DNA from: Syntrophotalea acetylenivorans
GTDB taxonomy: Bacteria; Desulfobacterota; Desulfuromonadia; Desulfuromonadales; Syntrophotaleaceae
DNA: 64,000 bases
Assembly (NCBI RefSeq): GCF_001887775.1
Contig: NZ_CP015519.1
Span: 1,550,001 to 1,614,000 of the forward strand
Direction of reading: 5' to 3'
A model generated the notes under the pieces. That model ran no database searches. It saw nothing but the letters and a program-made list of their open reading frames with translations, and had not been told where the DNA came from. Positions 52,226-60,718 of this stretch are shown here, piece by piece (position 1 is the stretch's first letter; every line of letters starts with the position of its first letter). A program made the translations under genes and the position numbers.

Positions 52226-53239
52226 TTAGCATGTTTCGAGCACAGGCAGCAACCGGCGAATTTGATCCATTAAATCGGCAAAACCTTCGCCGGTGAGACT
52301 TTGAGCACCATCGCAAAGAGCGGTTTCCGGCGTGGGGTGAACCTCTATCATCAGACCATGCGCCCCGGCCACCAGTGCCGACTTGGCCATAACCGGCACA
52401 AGAGACCTTTTACCGGTAGCATGGCTGGGATCGACCACAATCGGTAGATGACTCAATTCCCTCACCAGGGGGACAATGGACAGGTCAAGAGTATTTCGAG
52501 TTGCGGTTTCAAAGGTTCGGATGCCCCGTTCGCAGAGCACCACCTGACTATTACCCTCAGCAAGAATATATTCAGCGGCTGCCAGGAATTCCTCCAGCGT
52601 AGCACTCATACCCCGTTTGAGCAGTATTGGACGATCGAGTTTACCGACTTCTTTCAGCAGCTCAAAATTCTGCATATTACGGGCGCCGATCTGCACCAGA
52701 TCGGCATATTGACAGACCGCGTCTAATTGACCGATGCGCATGACTTCCGTAACTACCGGCATATCGACTTCGTTGCCGGCAGCGCGAAGGTATTTAAGGC
52801 CTTCAATACCCAATCCCTGAAAGGAATGGGGGCCGGTTCTCGGCTTGAAAGCGCCGCCCCGCAATATTTGGGCACCGGCGCTCTTCACCAATCGAGCGGC
52901 CGTCACGATCTGTTCTTCGCTTTCGATAGAGCAGGGACCAGCCATAACCACCGGAGCCAATCCATTACCCAGAACCACCTCACCCACCCGCACTTCGCTG
53001 GCAGCAGGATGGAAATCGCGAGAAACCAGTTTGTAGGGCTTGCTGACATGGATAACCTCAAGCACACCGGGAAGCTCCAAGATAGTGCCATCATCGACAT
53101 AACCCTGATTGCCAAGTACCCCGATGGCCGTCCGCTCTTTACCGGGGATCGGCTCACTTCGAAAACCAAGGGCGGTCACAGCTGCCTGAACGGCCTTGAT
53201 CTCTTCAGCTGTGGCGTGATGATGCATTACGATAAGCAT
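52226..53239 (-). CDS. aroF: 3-deoxy-7-phosphoheptulonate synthase (DAHP synthase)
   Basis: First enzyme of the shikimate pathway, joining PEP and erythrose-4-phosphate; 337 residues. An N-terminal ferredoxin-like regulatory domain (1-70) is followed by the KDO/DAHP synthase barrel: VVMAGPCSIESEEQIV, RGGAFKPRTGPHSFQGLG, LLKRGMSATLEEFLAAAEYIL, and VDPSHATGKR. This is the type I-beta form found in Thermotoga and many anaerobes, with the N-terminal domain giving aromatic-amino-acid feedback control. It is monocistronic. Divergent from a small cytochrome c gene. Confidence 0.96.
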   Translation of the reverse strand: MLIVMHHHATAEEIKAVQAAVTALGFRSEPIPGKERTAIGVLGNQGYVDDGTILELPGVLEVIHVSKPYKLVSRDFHPAASEVRVGEVVLGNGLAPVVMAGPCSIESEEQIVTAARLVKSAGAQILRGGAFKPRTGPHSFQGLGIEGLKYLRAAGNEVDMPVVTEVMRIGQLDAVCQYADLVQIGARNMQNFELLKEVGKLDRPILLKRGMSATLEEFLAAAEYILAEGNSQVVLCERGIRTFETATRNTLDLSIVPLVRELSHLPIVVDPSHATGKRSLVPVMAKSALVAGAHGLMIEVHPTPETALCDGAQSLTGEGFADLMDQIRRLLPVLETC

Positions 53240-53436
53240 GGCTCACCATCCTCTTCCGTTAAATATACAAAGACCAAACACAACATTTAGGTTTTTCCTG
53301 TTCCTTATTCAGACTATGGTTAAATACCACTTTTTATCGAAGCTTCGCAATTGTCAAAACAAACGGCAAAATGCTATGCTCGCTGAAGCTTGATACAGAT
53401 TCGACAACTCAGCCCCTTTCACTACGATTCCCACCA

Positions 53437-53751
53437 ATGACCATAATCCGCCAGATTGGCCTATATATCATGATACTGGTTCCCCTCTGCTTAAGCTCTG
53501 CTACCGAAGCAGCGGACACACCGGGGGATATAATAGCGATGCTCGGTTGCCGCGCCTGTCATCGATTAAACGGTAAGGGCGGTCAAATCGGACCAATCCT
53601 CAACGGAATCGGTCAGCGCATGAACAGGCGGCAACTAGAGCAGATGCTGATGTCCCACGAGGCAACAGAGCCCAAACAGCACATGCCGCATTACGACTAC
53701 CTCTTCGAATCAGAAAGGCAACAACTGCTAGACAGCCTTGAGCATCAATAG
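53437..53751 (+). CDS. Small exported cytochrome c
   Basis: Monohaem c-type cytochrome, 104 residues. ATG 53437 starts a Sec signal (MTIIRQIGLYIMILVPLC), better than the upstream ATG that adds 22 unsupported residues. Haem is bound by GCRACHRL (CxxCH), and the distal Met is likely in KQHMPHYDYL. The sequence after the haem site (NGKGGQIGPILNGIGQRM) is typical of soluble electron carriers. Neighbours give no clue to its partner. Confidence 0.82.
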   Translation: MTIIRQIGLYIMILVPLCLSSATEAADTPGDIIAMLGCRACHRLNGKGGQIGPILNGIGQRMNRRQLEQMLMSHEATEPKQHMPHYDYLFESERQQLLDSLEHQ

Positions 53752-53963
53752 AGTGTTTGTTTTGTCCCCCTTCTGATAGTTGAAAAAGGTTGTCAGCTAT
53801 GATATTTTGCCGGGCTTTGATTCTCCAGTAAGGGAACAAGTGACCCGAGTATTTTTCAGGGATGTTTCCGGCAACCACCGATAATTAACCAACAACTTTT
53901 TTGTTGCCTTAAATGCCTTAGAACCGTTGTTCAGCACCCAGTCAACAGAGAGTATGATTCTTC

Positions 53964-54665
53964 ATGACTCAGCGCATCATTGAAATAACCTCTCCAACAT
54001 TTCTCCCGGAGCAACAACTTGAACCCCCGGTGGATTTTGCCGCAATCTTTGGCAACGACAATCCCCTTGCCCTGGAGATCGGCTGTGGCATCGGAGACTT
54101 CATCGTTCAACTGGCGGCACAACAACCACAGCGAAACTTTTTAGCCATCGATATCTATAACAAGGGCTGCTACAAGACCTGCCGAAGAATCGACAAAACC
54201 AGCCTGACCAATGTTCGAGTCATGCGTATCGAGGCCCGCTTTCTCCTTGACCGCTATCTGACCATGGATAGCCTGGATGCCGTGTATATCAACTGCCCTG
54301 ACCCCTGGCCAAAGAAACGTCATCGCCAACGGCGCCTTCTCAATCAGGAATTCCTAAAAACATTGCTGTACTATCTGCGACCCGGCGGCGAACTTTTCTT
54401 CAGCACCGACTTTGCCGATTATGCCGAACAGGTCGCCCCGCAACTGCTCAGTCTGCCCGACTATCAAAGCAAGCTCGAACAACTGCCCGGACAGTTGCCG
54501 GCAGACTATCCCCGCTCGAAATACATGCGCCGTTTTCTGGACCGGGGACAGCCGATCTATTTTCTGCACTGCAACAAAAAGGAGTCTTGCGACAGCGGCC
54601 CTCATTTGCTTGCACCGGTCAGCCCGGGATTTAGAACCCCTTGGAGCACCATTCCCCATGGCTGA
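53964..54665 (+). CDS. trmB: tRNA (guanine-N7)-methyltransferase TrmB
   Basis: SAM-dependent m7G46 tRNA methyltransferase, 233 residues. Motifs are the SAM-binding LEIGCGIGDFIVQLA, the catalytic region YINCPDPWPKKRHRQRR, and the C-terminal FSTDFADYAEQV block. The last 25 residues extend past the usual family end. The stop TGA (54663-54665) overlaps the truD ATG at 54658, an 8-nt overlap that couples the two tRNA-modification genes. RBS upstream of ATG 53964 is weak. Confidence 0.92.
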   Translation: MTQRIIEITSPTFLPEQQLEPPVDFAAIFGNDNPLALEIGCGIGDFIVQLAAQQPQRNFLAIDIYNKGCYKTCRRIDKTSLTNVRVMRIEARFLLDRYLTMDSLDAVYINCPDPWPKKRHRQRRLLNQEFLKTLLYYLRPGGELFFSTDFADYAEQVAPQLLSLPDYQSKLEQLPGQLPADYPRSKYMRRFLDRGQPIYFLHCNKKESCDSGPHLLAPVSPGFRTPWSTIPHG

Positions 54666-55857
54666 CTACTTGACCGAAAATTTCGCCGGCACCGGCGGCA
54701 CCATCAAAGAGTGCCCGGAAGACTTCCGCGTCGAAGAGATTCCTCTCTATGAACCTTGCGGAGAAGGCGAACACCTGTATCTCGACGTGGAGAAAAGCGG
54801 CCTCACCACCCTCGACTTGCTGGATACTCTGGCAAAAGCCCTCGGCGCCAAACGACAAGAGATGGGCTATGCCGGTCTAAAAGACGCACGGGCGATCACC
54901 CGGCAAACCATCTCGGTGACAAAAGTCAGCCCCGAACAAGCCATGGCCTTGCAAATTGATGGCGTTACCATTCTGGCAGCCCGCTATCATCGAAACAAGC
55001 TACGCACCGGTCATCTAAAGGGCAATCGTTTTATTATTCGCATTCGCAATGTCGGTCCGCAGGCCCTGGAGAGAGCACAGGAAATCTTGCATGTTCTGCA
55101 AATGACCGGGGTGCCCAACTACTTCGGCAAACAGCGCTATGGCGTGCTCGGTAACAACCACTTAGTGGGCAAGGCTATATTGAATGGGGATTTCCCTGGC
55201 GCAATCGCTCATATCATCGGTGACCCGACGGCTATCCTCAACAGCGATTGGCAACGAGCTGCCGAAGCCTTTGTCAGCGGCGATGTTGAAGCAGCCCGCA
55301 GCCTTCTGCCCCGGGGCATGGGCAGCGAAGCTCGGCTACTGGGCCAGTTAATCAAGGGGCATTCGCCCAAAAAAGCTCTTCTCGGCATGCCGCACAAGCT
55401 GCTACGGCTCTATCTGTCGGCCTATCAATCCTGTCTCTTCGACCGACTCGTAACCATGCGGCTCGCCTCACTGGAGACCCTCTGGCCTGGCGACCTCGCT
55501 TACAAGCATGACAATGGGGCCTGTTTTCTGGTAACCGATCCGGCCGCAGAGCAACCGCGCGCCGACCGACTGGAGATCAGTCCGTCAGCCCCACTATACG
55601 GCTACAAGGTCACATTGAGCCAGAAGCAAGCAGGCATTCTCGAAGAAAGTCTCCTGACCAAAGAAGGTTTGTCCCGCGAAAGCTTCCGCCTTGCTCGGGG
55701 CCTCTCTCTGGAGGGGAGTCGCAGACCGCTCCGTGTACCGTTGGGGAAAGTCACTGTCGAAAAAGAGAACGACCATCTGGTCGTAGCCTTTTCCTTACCC
55801 AAAGGCAGCTATGCCACCAGTGTTTTGCGCGAAGTGATCAAAGCGGATGAAACCTGA
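54658..55857 (+). CDS. truD: tRNA pseudouridine(13) synthase TruD
   Basis: Pseudouridine synthase that modifies U13 of tRNA(Glu), 399 residues. Start at ATG 54658, which overlaps the trmB stop; the longer frame runs through trmB. Visible motifs are FRVEEIPLYEP, the catalytic Asp block YAGLKDARAITRQTISV, and GVPNYFGKQRYGVLGNNHLVG. RFIIRIRNVG and the C-terminal LPKGSYATSVLREVIK complete the two-domain fold. Complete. Confidence 0.95.
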   Translation: MADYLTENFAGTGGTIKECPEDFRVEEIPLYEPCGEGEHLYLDVEKSGLTTLDLLDTLAKALGAKRQEMGYAGLKDARAITRQTISVTKVSPEQAMALQIDGVTILAARYHRNKLRTGHLKGNRFIIRIRNVGPQALERAQEILHVLQMTGVPNYFGKQRYGVLGNNHLVGKAILNGDFPGAIAHIIGDPTAILNSDWQRAAEAFVSGDVEAARSLLPRGMGSEARLLGQLIKGHSPKKALLGMPHKLLRLYLSAYQSCLFDRLVTMRLASLETLWPGDLAYKHDNGACFLVTDPAAEQPRADRLEISPSAPLYGYKVTLSQKQAGILEESLLTKEGLSRESFRLARGLSLEGSRRPLRVPLGKVTVEKENDHLVVAFSLPKGSYATSVLREVIKADET

Positions 55858-56434
55858 GAGGTTGAGGCCAAGCGACAACCGTAACCTTTTCAGCTACTGG
55901 GCATATCAAATGATTGGCATGAAGTCTGCTTAAAGAAAGCACCAATAAAACACCGTACTTGTTTTACAAAAAACCCAAAAAAAAAACAGTTTGGTAAATT
56001 ATTTTATTGCTTTCCAAACAAAAAAACCGCAGCACATTAGGCCAGCCAAACAACCACCAAAAAGATGGCCTAAGATGCTGTTGTTTCTCAGCTTTATGAA
56101 AGAAATACTCCATAAATATTTCTTGTCTAGCATTTATCTTTAAAGAAAAATGACAAACGAACCGCATTGACAATTATAAAACAAGATTTTAGTATTTAAG
56201 CGGCAATGTATAAAAAGGCAGCTTTTCAGGCCACTTTTTTAATCAGGCAATGAGCCAAATCATAACAGGCCCTTCGCCGTTATTTATTCATTCAATTATT
56301 GAACGACAACACTTTGCCTCAAAACCTTACCCCTTCGGTGCGATCAAACACCCCGAAGCAGGCAAGGATCTTCTCGCCGCAAACAGTAGAAAATTTGACC
56401 CATAGAATGAATTTAAATAAGGATACAAAATACC
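55858..56434. other. AT-rich gene-free stretch between truD and iclR-type gene
   Basis: 577 nt clearly richer in A and T than the flanking genes. It includes A-runs near 55975 and a weak inverted repeat gtttgg/ccaaac around 55989-56018. A 69-codon minus-strand frame (55964-56173) has no RBS and no family resemblance. I see no RNA gene or mobile element. The IclR gene's promoter is probably near the 3' end. Confidence 0.5.
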
Positions 56435-57220
56435 ATGGCACGTAAAGAAAAATCCGAATACATGATTCAGGCAGTGTCCCACGCCCTCGATCTGCTTGAG
56501 CAGTTCCATGGCGACGACGTTGACGAACTCGGAGTCACCGAGCTGAGCAAGCGGTTGAAGCTTCATAAAAACAACGTTTTTCGCCTCCTTGCAACCCTCG
56601 AGTCCCGCGGATATATCGAGCAGAACAAAGCGACCGAAAACTACCGTCTGGGCCTCAAATCCCTGGAGCTTGGCCAAACCTTCATCAAAAAGATGGGCCT
56701 GCTGCATCAGGCCAAACCGGTCCTTGAAGAACTGGTCAACGAATCCAACGAAACCTCCTACGTCGCCATCTTTAAGGACGGCTATATCGTTTACCTCGAC
56801 GTGGTGGAAACCCGCCTGACGGTGCGAGTGGTTTCCCGTGTCGGAACCCGATTGCCGGCCTACTGCACCGCCGCAGGGAAAGTCCATCTGGCTTATATGT
56901 CCGACGAGGAACTGGAAAGCGTCTTGCCCAGCCAGGAACTGGATGCCTACACGCCCTATTCCATCACCGACCGCCAGGAGCTCAAGAAAGATCTGGCCCA
57001 AGTTGCCGAGAGGGGCTATGCCTTTGACATCGAGGAGCTCGACATTGGTGTCCGTTGCGTTGCCGCCCCGATTCGAGATTACACCCGGCGCATCGTTGGT
57101 GCCTTGAGCATCTCCGGTCCCGCTACCCGCTTTTCCGACGAACGACTGGAAAAAGAACTGGTCCCTCTGGTGACTCGCGCCGCCGAAGAACTTTCGACCC
57201 GTCTCGGCTTCCACAAGTAG
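56435..57220 (+). CDS. IclR-family transcriptional regulator
   Basis: 261 residues. The winged-helix domain (about 10-75) has VSHALDLLEQFHGDDVDELGV and LSKRLKLHKNNVFRLLATL with the recognition helix near 45-58. The ligand-binding GAF-like domain (90-250) shows the conserved AGKVHLAY and the DIEELDIGVRCVAAPIRD loop and LSISGPATRF. IclR proteins usually control catabolic genes in response to small metabolites. Likely target is itself or adjacent genes, not identified. Start ATG 56435 with AAGGA 11 nt upstream. Confidence 0.92.
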   Translation: MARKEKSEYMIQAVSHALDLLEQFHGDDVDELGVTELSKRLKLHKNNVFRLLATLESRGYIEQNKATENYRLGLKSLELGQTFIKKMGLLHQAKPVLEELVNESNETSYVAIFKDGYIVYLDVVETRLTVRVVSRVGTRLPAYCTAAGKVHLAYMSDEELESVLPSQELDAYTPYSITDRQELKKDLAQVAERGYAFDIEELDIGVRCVAAPIRDYTRRIVGALSISGPATRFSDERLEKELVPLVTRAAEELSTRLGFHK

Positions 57221-57319
57221 ACCCGTTTCGACCGAGTCAAGACAACTGTTAACGACATGCAGACTGTTTTCTGAGCGAAACCACCACCCCTTGAACCTGG
57301 GCAGTCCAAAAGACCGGTC

Positions 57320-57360
57320 GCCTTTCAACCGAAGCCATCTTCCAGCTTCGGTTGAAAGGC
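57320..57360. repeat. 16-bp perfect inverted repeat after the IclR gene
   Basis: Arms 57320-57335 and 57345-57360 pair perfectly around a 9-nt loop (gcctttcaaccgaagc and complement). There is no T-run, so it is not a canonical terminator. It lies between the IclR gene and the esterase gene and could be a regulator site, a processed RNA hairpin or a rho-type signal. Confidence 0.6.
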
Positions 57361-57425
57361 TGGCTTCCTTGTCGGCCAACCGACTCGCAAACACTTTCCC
57401 GCCACCTCGGCAAGCCCTCTCAGCC

Positions 57426-58262
57426 ATGACCACTAACGAACCATCACAACTGGAAGCACTCATCTCCCGTGCCCGAGAACAAGGCGTCCTAAATGACGAA
57501 CAGCTGCCTTTTCTGCTGACGCCGGCCAGGCCCAACGGCTACGGAATTCTGCTGGTTCACGGTTTCACTGCCAGCCCCCGCGAGATGGAGCCCCTTGCCC
57601 GGCTTCTGACTCAATTGGGATTTACGACCATGGGGGTACGACTACCGGGTCACGGCACCAGCCCGGAGGATCTGGCCATTCGGCATCACGATGAATGGCA
57701 ACAGGCAGTAGAGGAAGGATATCTACTATTACAGCAACACACGCAAAAGATCTTTGGACTCGGCCTTAGCACCGGCGCCCTGCTGATCATTGCCCTGGCC
57801 GCTCGGCAACCACTGGCGGGAATGATCCTGCTTTCACCTTTCCTACGGATGAAACATCGATTGGCGCCGGCCGCCGGCCTTTTGCGCTTTATCAAAAAGT
57901 ATCAGAGCCGACCGGTTGCCCCCGAGGAGGCAGCAACCTATTACGACCGCCGACCTTTACATGGAGTCCATCAGCTTAATCGGCTCTGCCGTAAGGTGCG
58001 CCGACTGGCTCGCCAAATAACCATCCCTGCACTTCTCGTTAACGGCACGGGAGATAAGACCGTTCGCGTCGACAGCAGCCTGAAACTATTTCACCTGCTG
58101 CGGAGTCAACACAAAATCTTTCATCTTTACGGCCCGGAAGTCGGACACGCCCTGACCGCACCGGAGAACCCCCGACGCCTGGAGCTCTACAGTCTCATTC
58201 AGCACTTCCTGAATCTTTGGGCTCCCGCGAAGGGGGACTCAAATATTCCATCAGAGACCTGA
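57426..58262 (+). CDS. Alpha/beta hydrolase (carboxylesterase / monoacylglycerol lipase-like)
   Basis: Cytoplasmic serine esterase, 278 residues from ATG 57426. The frame extends 45 codons upstream across the inverted repeat, so the later start is preferred. Oxyanion loop GILLVHGFTASPREM, nucleophile in GLGLSTGALL, catalytic Asp in LVNGTGDKTV and His in GPEVGHALTAPE. It resembles the est/MGL carboxylesterases of Gram-positive bacteria. Its 3' end overlaps the convergent coaE by 68 nt (58195-58262). Confidence 0.87.
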   Translation: MTTNEPSQLEALISRAREQGVLNDEQLPFLLTPARPNGYGILLVHGFTASPREMEPLARLLTQLGFTTMGVRLPGHGTSPEDLAIRHHDEWQQAVEEGYLLLQQHTQKIFGLGLSTGALLIIALAARQPLAGMILLSPFLRMKHRLAPAAGLLRFIKKYQSRPVAPEEAATYYDRRPLHGVHQLNRLCRKVRRLARQITIPALLVNGTGDKTVRVDSSLKLFHLLRSQHKIFHLYGPEVGHALTAPENPRRLELYSLIQHFLNLWAPAKGDSNIPSET

Positions 58263-58821
58263 CCTGCTCCTCGGTCTCTTGTGGTGACCCTGAGTTGTCG
58301 ACAATAAAATCGGCGCGGGCTAGTTTTTCCATCTGCGGCATCTGGGAATCTATGCGGGCCAGAGCCTTTTGCCGGTCGATTCCATCCCGAGCCATCAAAC
58401 GTGCTAATTGAACCTCCGCATCGACCTTTACCACCAATACCTTATCGACCTGCCGGTCGGCACCGGCTTCAAACAGCAAGGGAGCATCATAAACCACTAG
58501 CGGCGCCCCTTCTTGTTCTGCCTCTCGCAGTCTCTTGCTGGCCAACTCGGCAATTGCCGGATGAGTAATGTTGTTCAGCGCCAAACGGGCCTGATGGTCA
58601 TTAAAAACCATATCGCCCAGCAACTGACGATTAAGGGTGCCATCTTCCCTGAGCACCTGCCGGCCAAAGTACGCGGCGATCTGCCGTAAAGCCTTGGCAC
58701 CCGGCCGGACAACCTCCCGAGCCAAAAGGTCAGCGCTAACCACCACAGCCCCCAACGCTTGAAAAGTCTGTGCCACTGTTGTTTTACCGCTGGCGATGCC
58801 ACCGGTTATGCCCAACACCAT
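58195..58821 (-). CDS. coaE: Dephospho-CoA kinase CoaE
   Basis: Last step of coenzyme A synthesis, 208 residues from ATG 58821 (RBS gaaagg). P-loop LGITGGIASGKTTVAQ, followed by VVSADLLAREVV and the LID-type region RLMARDGIDRQKALARIDSQM, complete the kinase. The open frame runs 20 residues upstream without support. The C terminus (residues 187-208, Pro/Ser-rich) overlaps the end of the convergent esterase gene by 68 nt. Confidence 0.94.
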   Translation of the reverse strand: MVLGITGGIASGKTTVAQTFQALGAVVVSADLLAREVVRPGAKALRQIAAYFGRQVLREDGTLNRQLLGDMVFNDHQARLALNNITHPAIAELASKRLREAEQEGAPLVVYDAPLLFEAGADRQVDKVLVVKVDAEVQLARLMARDGIDRQKALARIDSQMPQMEKLARADFIVDNSGSPQETEEQVRSLMEYLSPPSREPKDSGSAE

Positions 58822-59068
58822 ATATCTACCTTTCCCAAACAAGTCGATCCACTGTTGAACATCAAAAACTAGTGAAATCAAATAACAAATGTTGTAATAT
58901 TAAAATATTTATTTTTATCTATTGCTGCTTAGCGGACCTGTTTATCGATCTTGTGGTAAAACATATCATAATCACCAGCAGCAGATGCAACAACCAAGCT
59001 TTCAATTGCAGAACTAATTTCAACGAGATGAACCCTGCTGGTCAGCGGAGAGGCATAGACATTTCGCC
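58822..59068. other. AT-rich upstream region of the HEAT-repeat operon
   Basis: 247 nt between divergent coaE and the HEAT-repeat gene. It includes an AT-rich tract (58885-58920) probably harbouring the promoter. Nothing else recognisable. Confidence 0.4.
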
Positions 59069-60718
59069 ATGAATGAAATCCGTAGCGGACATAACGACCC
59101 TGCTGAATTTCGCCGGCAGGGGCAGGTTGCAAAAGCCCTTCTCGGTATCGGCAAGCTGTTCAAGGCGGTCCGCTTCTATCCCCCCGGACATCCGGCCCTC
59201 GAGAGCACGTGCCAAGAAACCCTTAATCTTCTTGCTCCCCTGCTGCGGCAGGGACAAATGGTAATTATCATTAGAAAAACTGGATTTTACTGGCAGGAAG
59301 AACCTGTCGGCAGCGATATCCCACCCCTAAAAGACCTAGCCTTCTTCTTTTTCGCCCGTTTAGTGCATCGCCTGTTATTTCTACCTGACCTGACGATGCG
59401 CGATCTTGAGGCTTTCGCTCGCTGTGCCATCGGCGAACCGGCTGAGATACAGCGGGCAGGGGGACTTCAAGAACTTCTTCTGCAACAACATATTACCGGC
59501 CTGTTCCTCAATGAAATTGACTTGCAAACCATCCAGGCCCGGCGTGAAAAGATCCTTGTTGAGCAAGGCATCGATCCGGGGAAACTGGACGAAAGCCCCT
59601 TTGATCCGCCCCCAGAGCCGCCACCAGAAATCGACACGAAACAGATCCTGTCGCCCGAAACACTGCTAGAGAACCTTTCGGCCGCCCAACTCGATCCGGC
59701 ACAACTGCTACAAGAGCTGGAAAAGAACAACTCGGATCAACGCTATCGCCTGCTCTGTCAAAAACTCGTTACCATTCTGCCAGAACATCTGCACGAACCG
59801 GAGCTGTCCACACCGCGAAAAGCTCTGCTATTACTGGCCCGACATGGTGCCGAAAGATCTCGCAGCAACGACCAACGCCGATCATGCCTGGAGGCCCTCG
59901 ACAAACTCGCCAGGCCGGAAATACTGAAATTCTTCATCAATGCTCTGTGCGACAAACACCAACACAGCGGGGGGCGTGACAACATTATCGAGGCCCTGAG
60001 CGTGTTTAAAGAAAAAGCAGCCGTTGCCCTGGTCGACAGACTGGCCAACGAAGAGAATAGCCAAGTTCGAAAGCTGCTAGCAGAAGCCTTGATAAAACTC
60101 GGCAACTGTGCAGCTCCTGCCCTTGTTGAACGACTGGCCGACAACCGTTGGTATATTGCTCGTAACGCAGTGGCCATTCTCGGCAGAATTGCGAACCGTA
60201 AGACCGCCATCCACGTTCGCCCCTATCTTGACCATCGCGATCACCGCGTTCGAAAAGAGGCTGTACGATCCTTGGGCCGCATCGGCGGCCCCGTTGCGCT
60301 CAAGGGGCTACAGCCCTTGATCGACAACCGGGACCGGGAACTATGCCCCCTGGCAATTGTCGCCCTGGGAGCAATGCAAAATGAAGCGGCAGTCGGACCG
60401 TTGATCCGATTGCTAAATTCCTTTGACCCATTGTTGAAGACTTTTGACCTCAAAAGAAGAACGATCAAGGCCCTGGGTGCCATTGGCTCGCCACAAGCCG
60501 TCCCTCACCTTGTAAAAGTCCTCAGAAGAAAGCGTCTCTGGAAACGAAACCTCCATAACAAGCTCCGCAGCAGCGCAGCTCAGGCACTAGGGAATATTGC
60601 CACCGAGGACTCGCTTCTAGCCCTTGAAATTGCATGCAAGGACCCTTCGCCACTGGTCGCCCATGTAGCGCGGGAAGCTTTCGACAAAAATTTAGCAAGG
60701 ACCAAAAATGAACCCTGA
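59069..60718 (+). CDS. HEAT-repeat protein with N-terminal domain shared with the next gene
   Basis: 549 residues, probably a scaffold or regulator. Residues 20-145 form a domain with FYPPGHPALE and a later helix pair (RLVHRLLFLPDLTMRDLEAFARC) that resembles the N terminus of the downstream HD-GYP protein. A Pro-rich linker (PPPEPPPEI, near 185) leads to HEAT/PBS-lyase-like repeats from about 255 to the end (EENSQVRKLLAEALIKLG, DNRWYIARNAVAILGRIA, DHRVRKEAVRSLGRIGG). No membrane segment or signal. It overlaps the HD-GYP gene by 11 nt, so co-translation is likely. The start codon has a poor RBS. Confidence 0.83.
   Translation: MNEIRSGHNDPAEFRRQGQVAKALLGIGKLFKAVRFYPPGHPALESTCQETLNLLAPLLRQGQMVIIIRKTGFYWQEEPVGSDIPPLKDLAFFFFARLVHRLLFLPDLTMRDLEAFARCAIGEPAEIQRAGGLQELLLQQHITGLFLNEIDLQTIQARREKILVEQGIDPGKLDESPFDPPPEPPPEIDTKQILSPETLLENLSAAQLDPAQLLQELEKNNSDQRYRLLCQKLVTILPEHLHEPELSTPRKALLLLARHGAERSRSNDQRRSCLEALDKLARPEILKFFINALCDKHQHSGGRDNIIEALSVFKEKAAVALVDRLANEENSQVRKLLAEALIKLGNCAAPALVERLADNRWYIARNAVAILGRIANRKTAIHVRPYLDHRDHRVRKEAVRSLGRIGGPVALKGLQPLIDNRDRELCPLAIVALGAMQNEAAVGPLIRLLNSFDPLLKTFDLKRRTIKALGAIGSPQAVPHLVKVLRRKRLWKRNLHNKLRSSAAQALGNIATEDSLLALEIACKDPSPLVAHVAREAFDKNLARTKNEP

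Noticed and set aside
53371-53436. Upstream ATG start for the small cytochrome c
   Set aside because: The 22 extra residues are not signal-peptide-like, while ATG 53437 begins a good Sec signal.
55964-56173. 69-codon minus-strand frame in the AT-rich gap
   Set aside because: Low-complexity, no RBS and no family resemblance; the AT-rich composition makes spurious frames likely.
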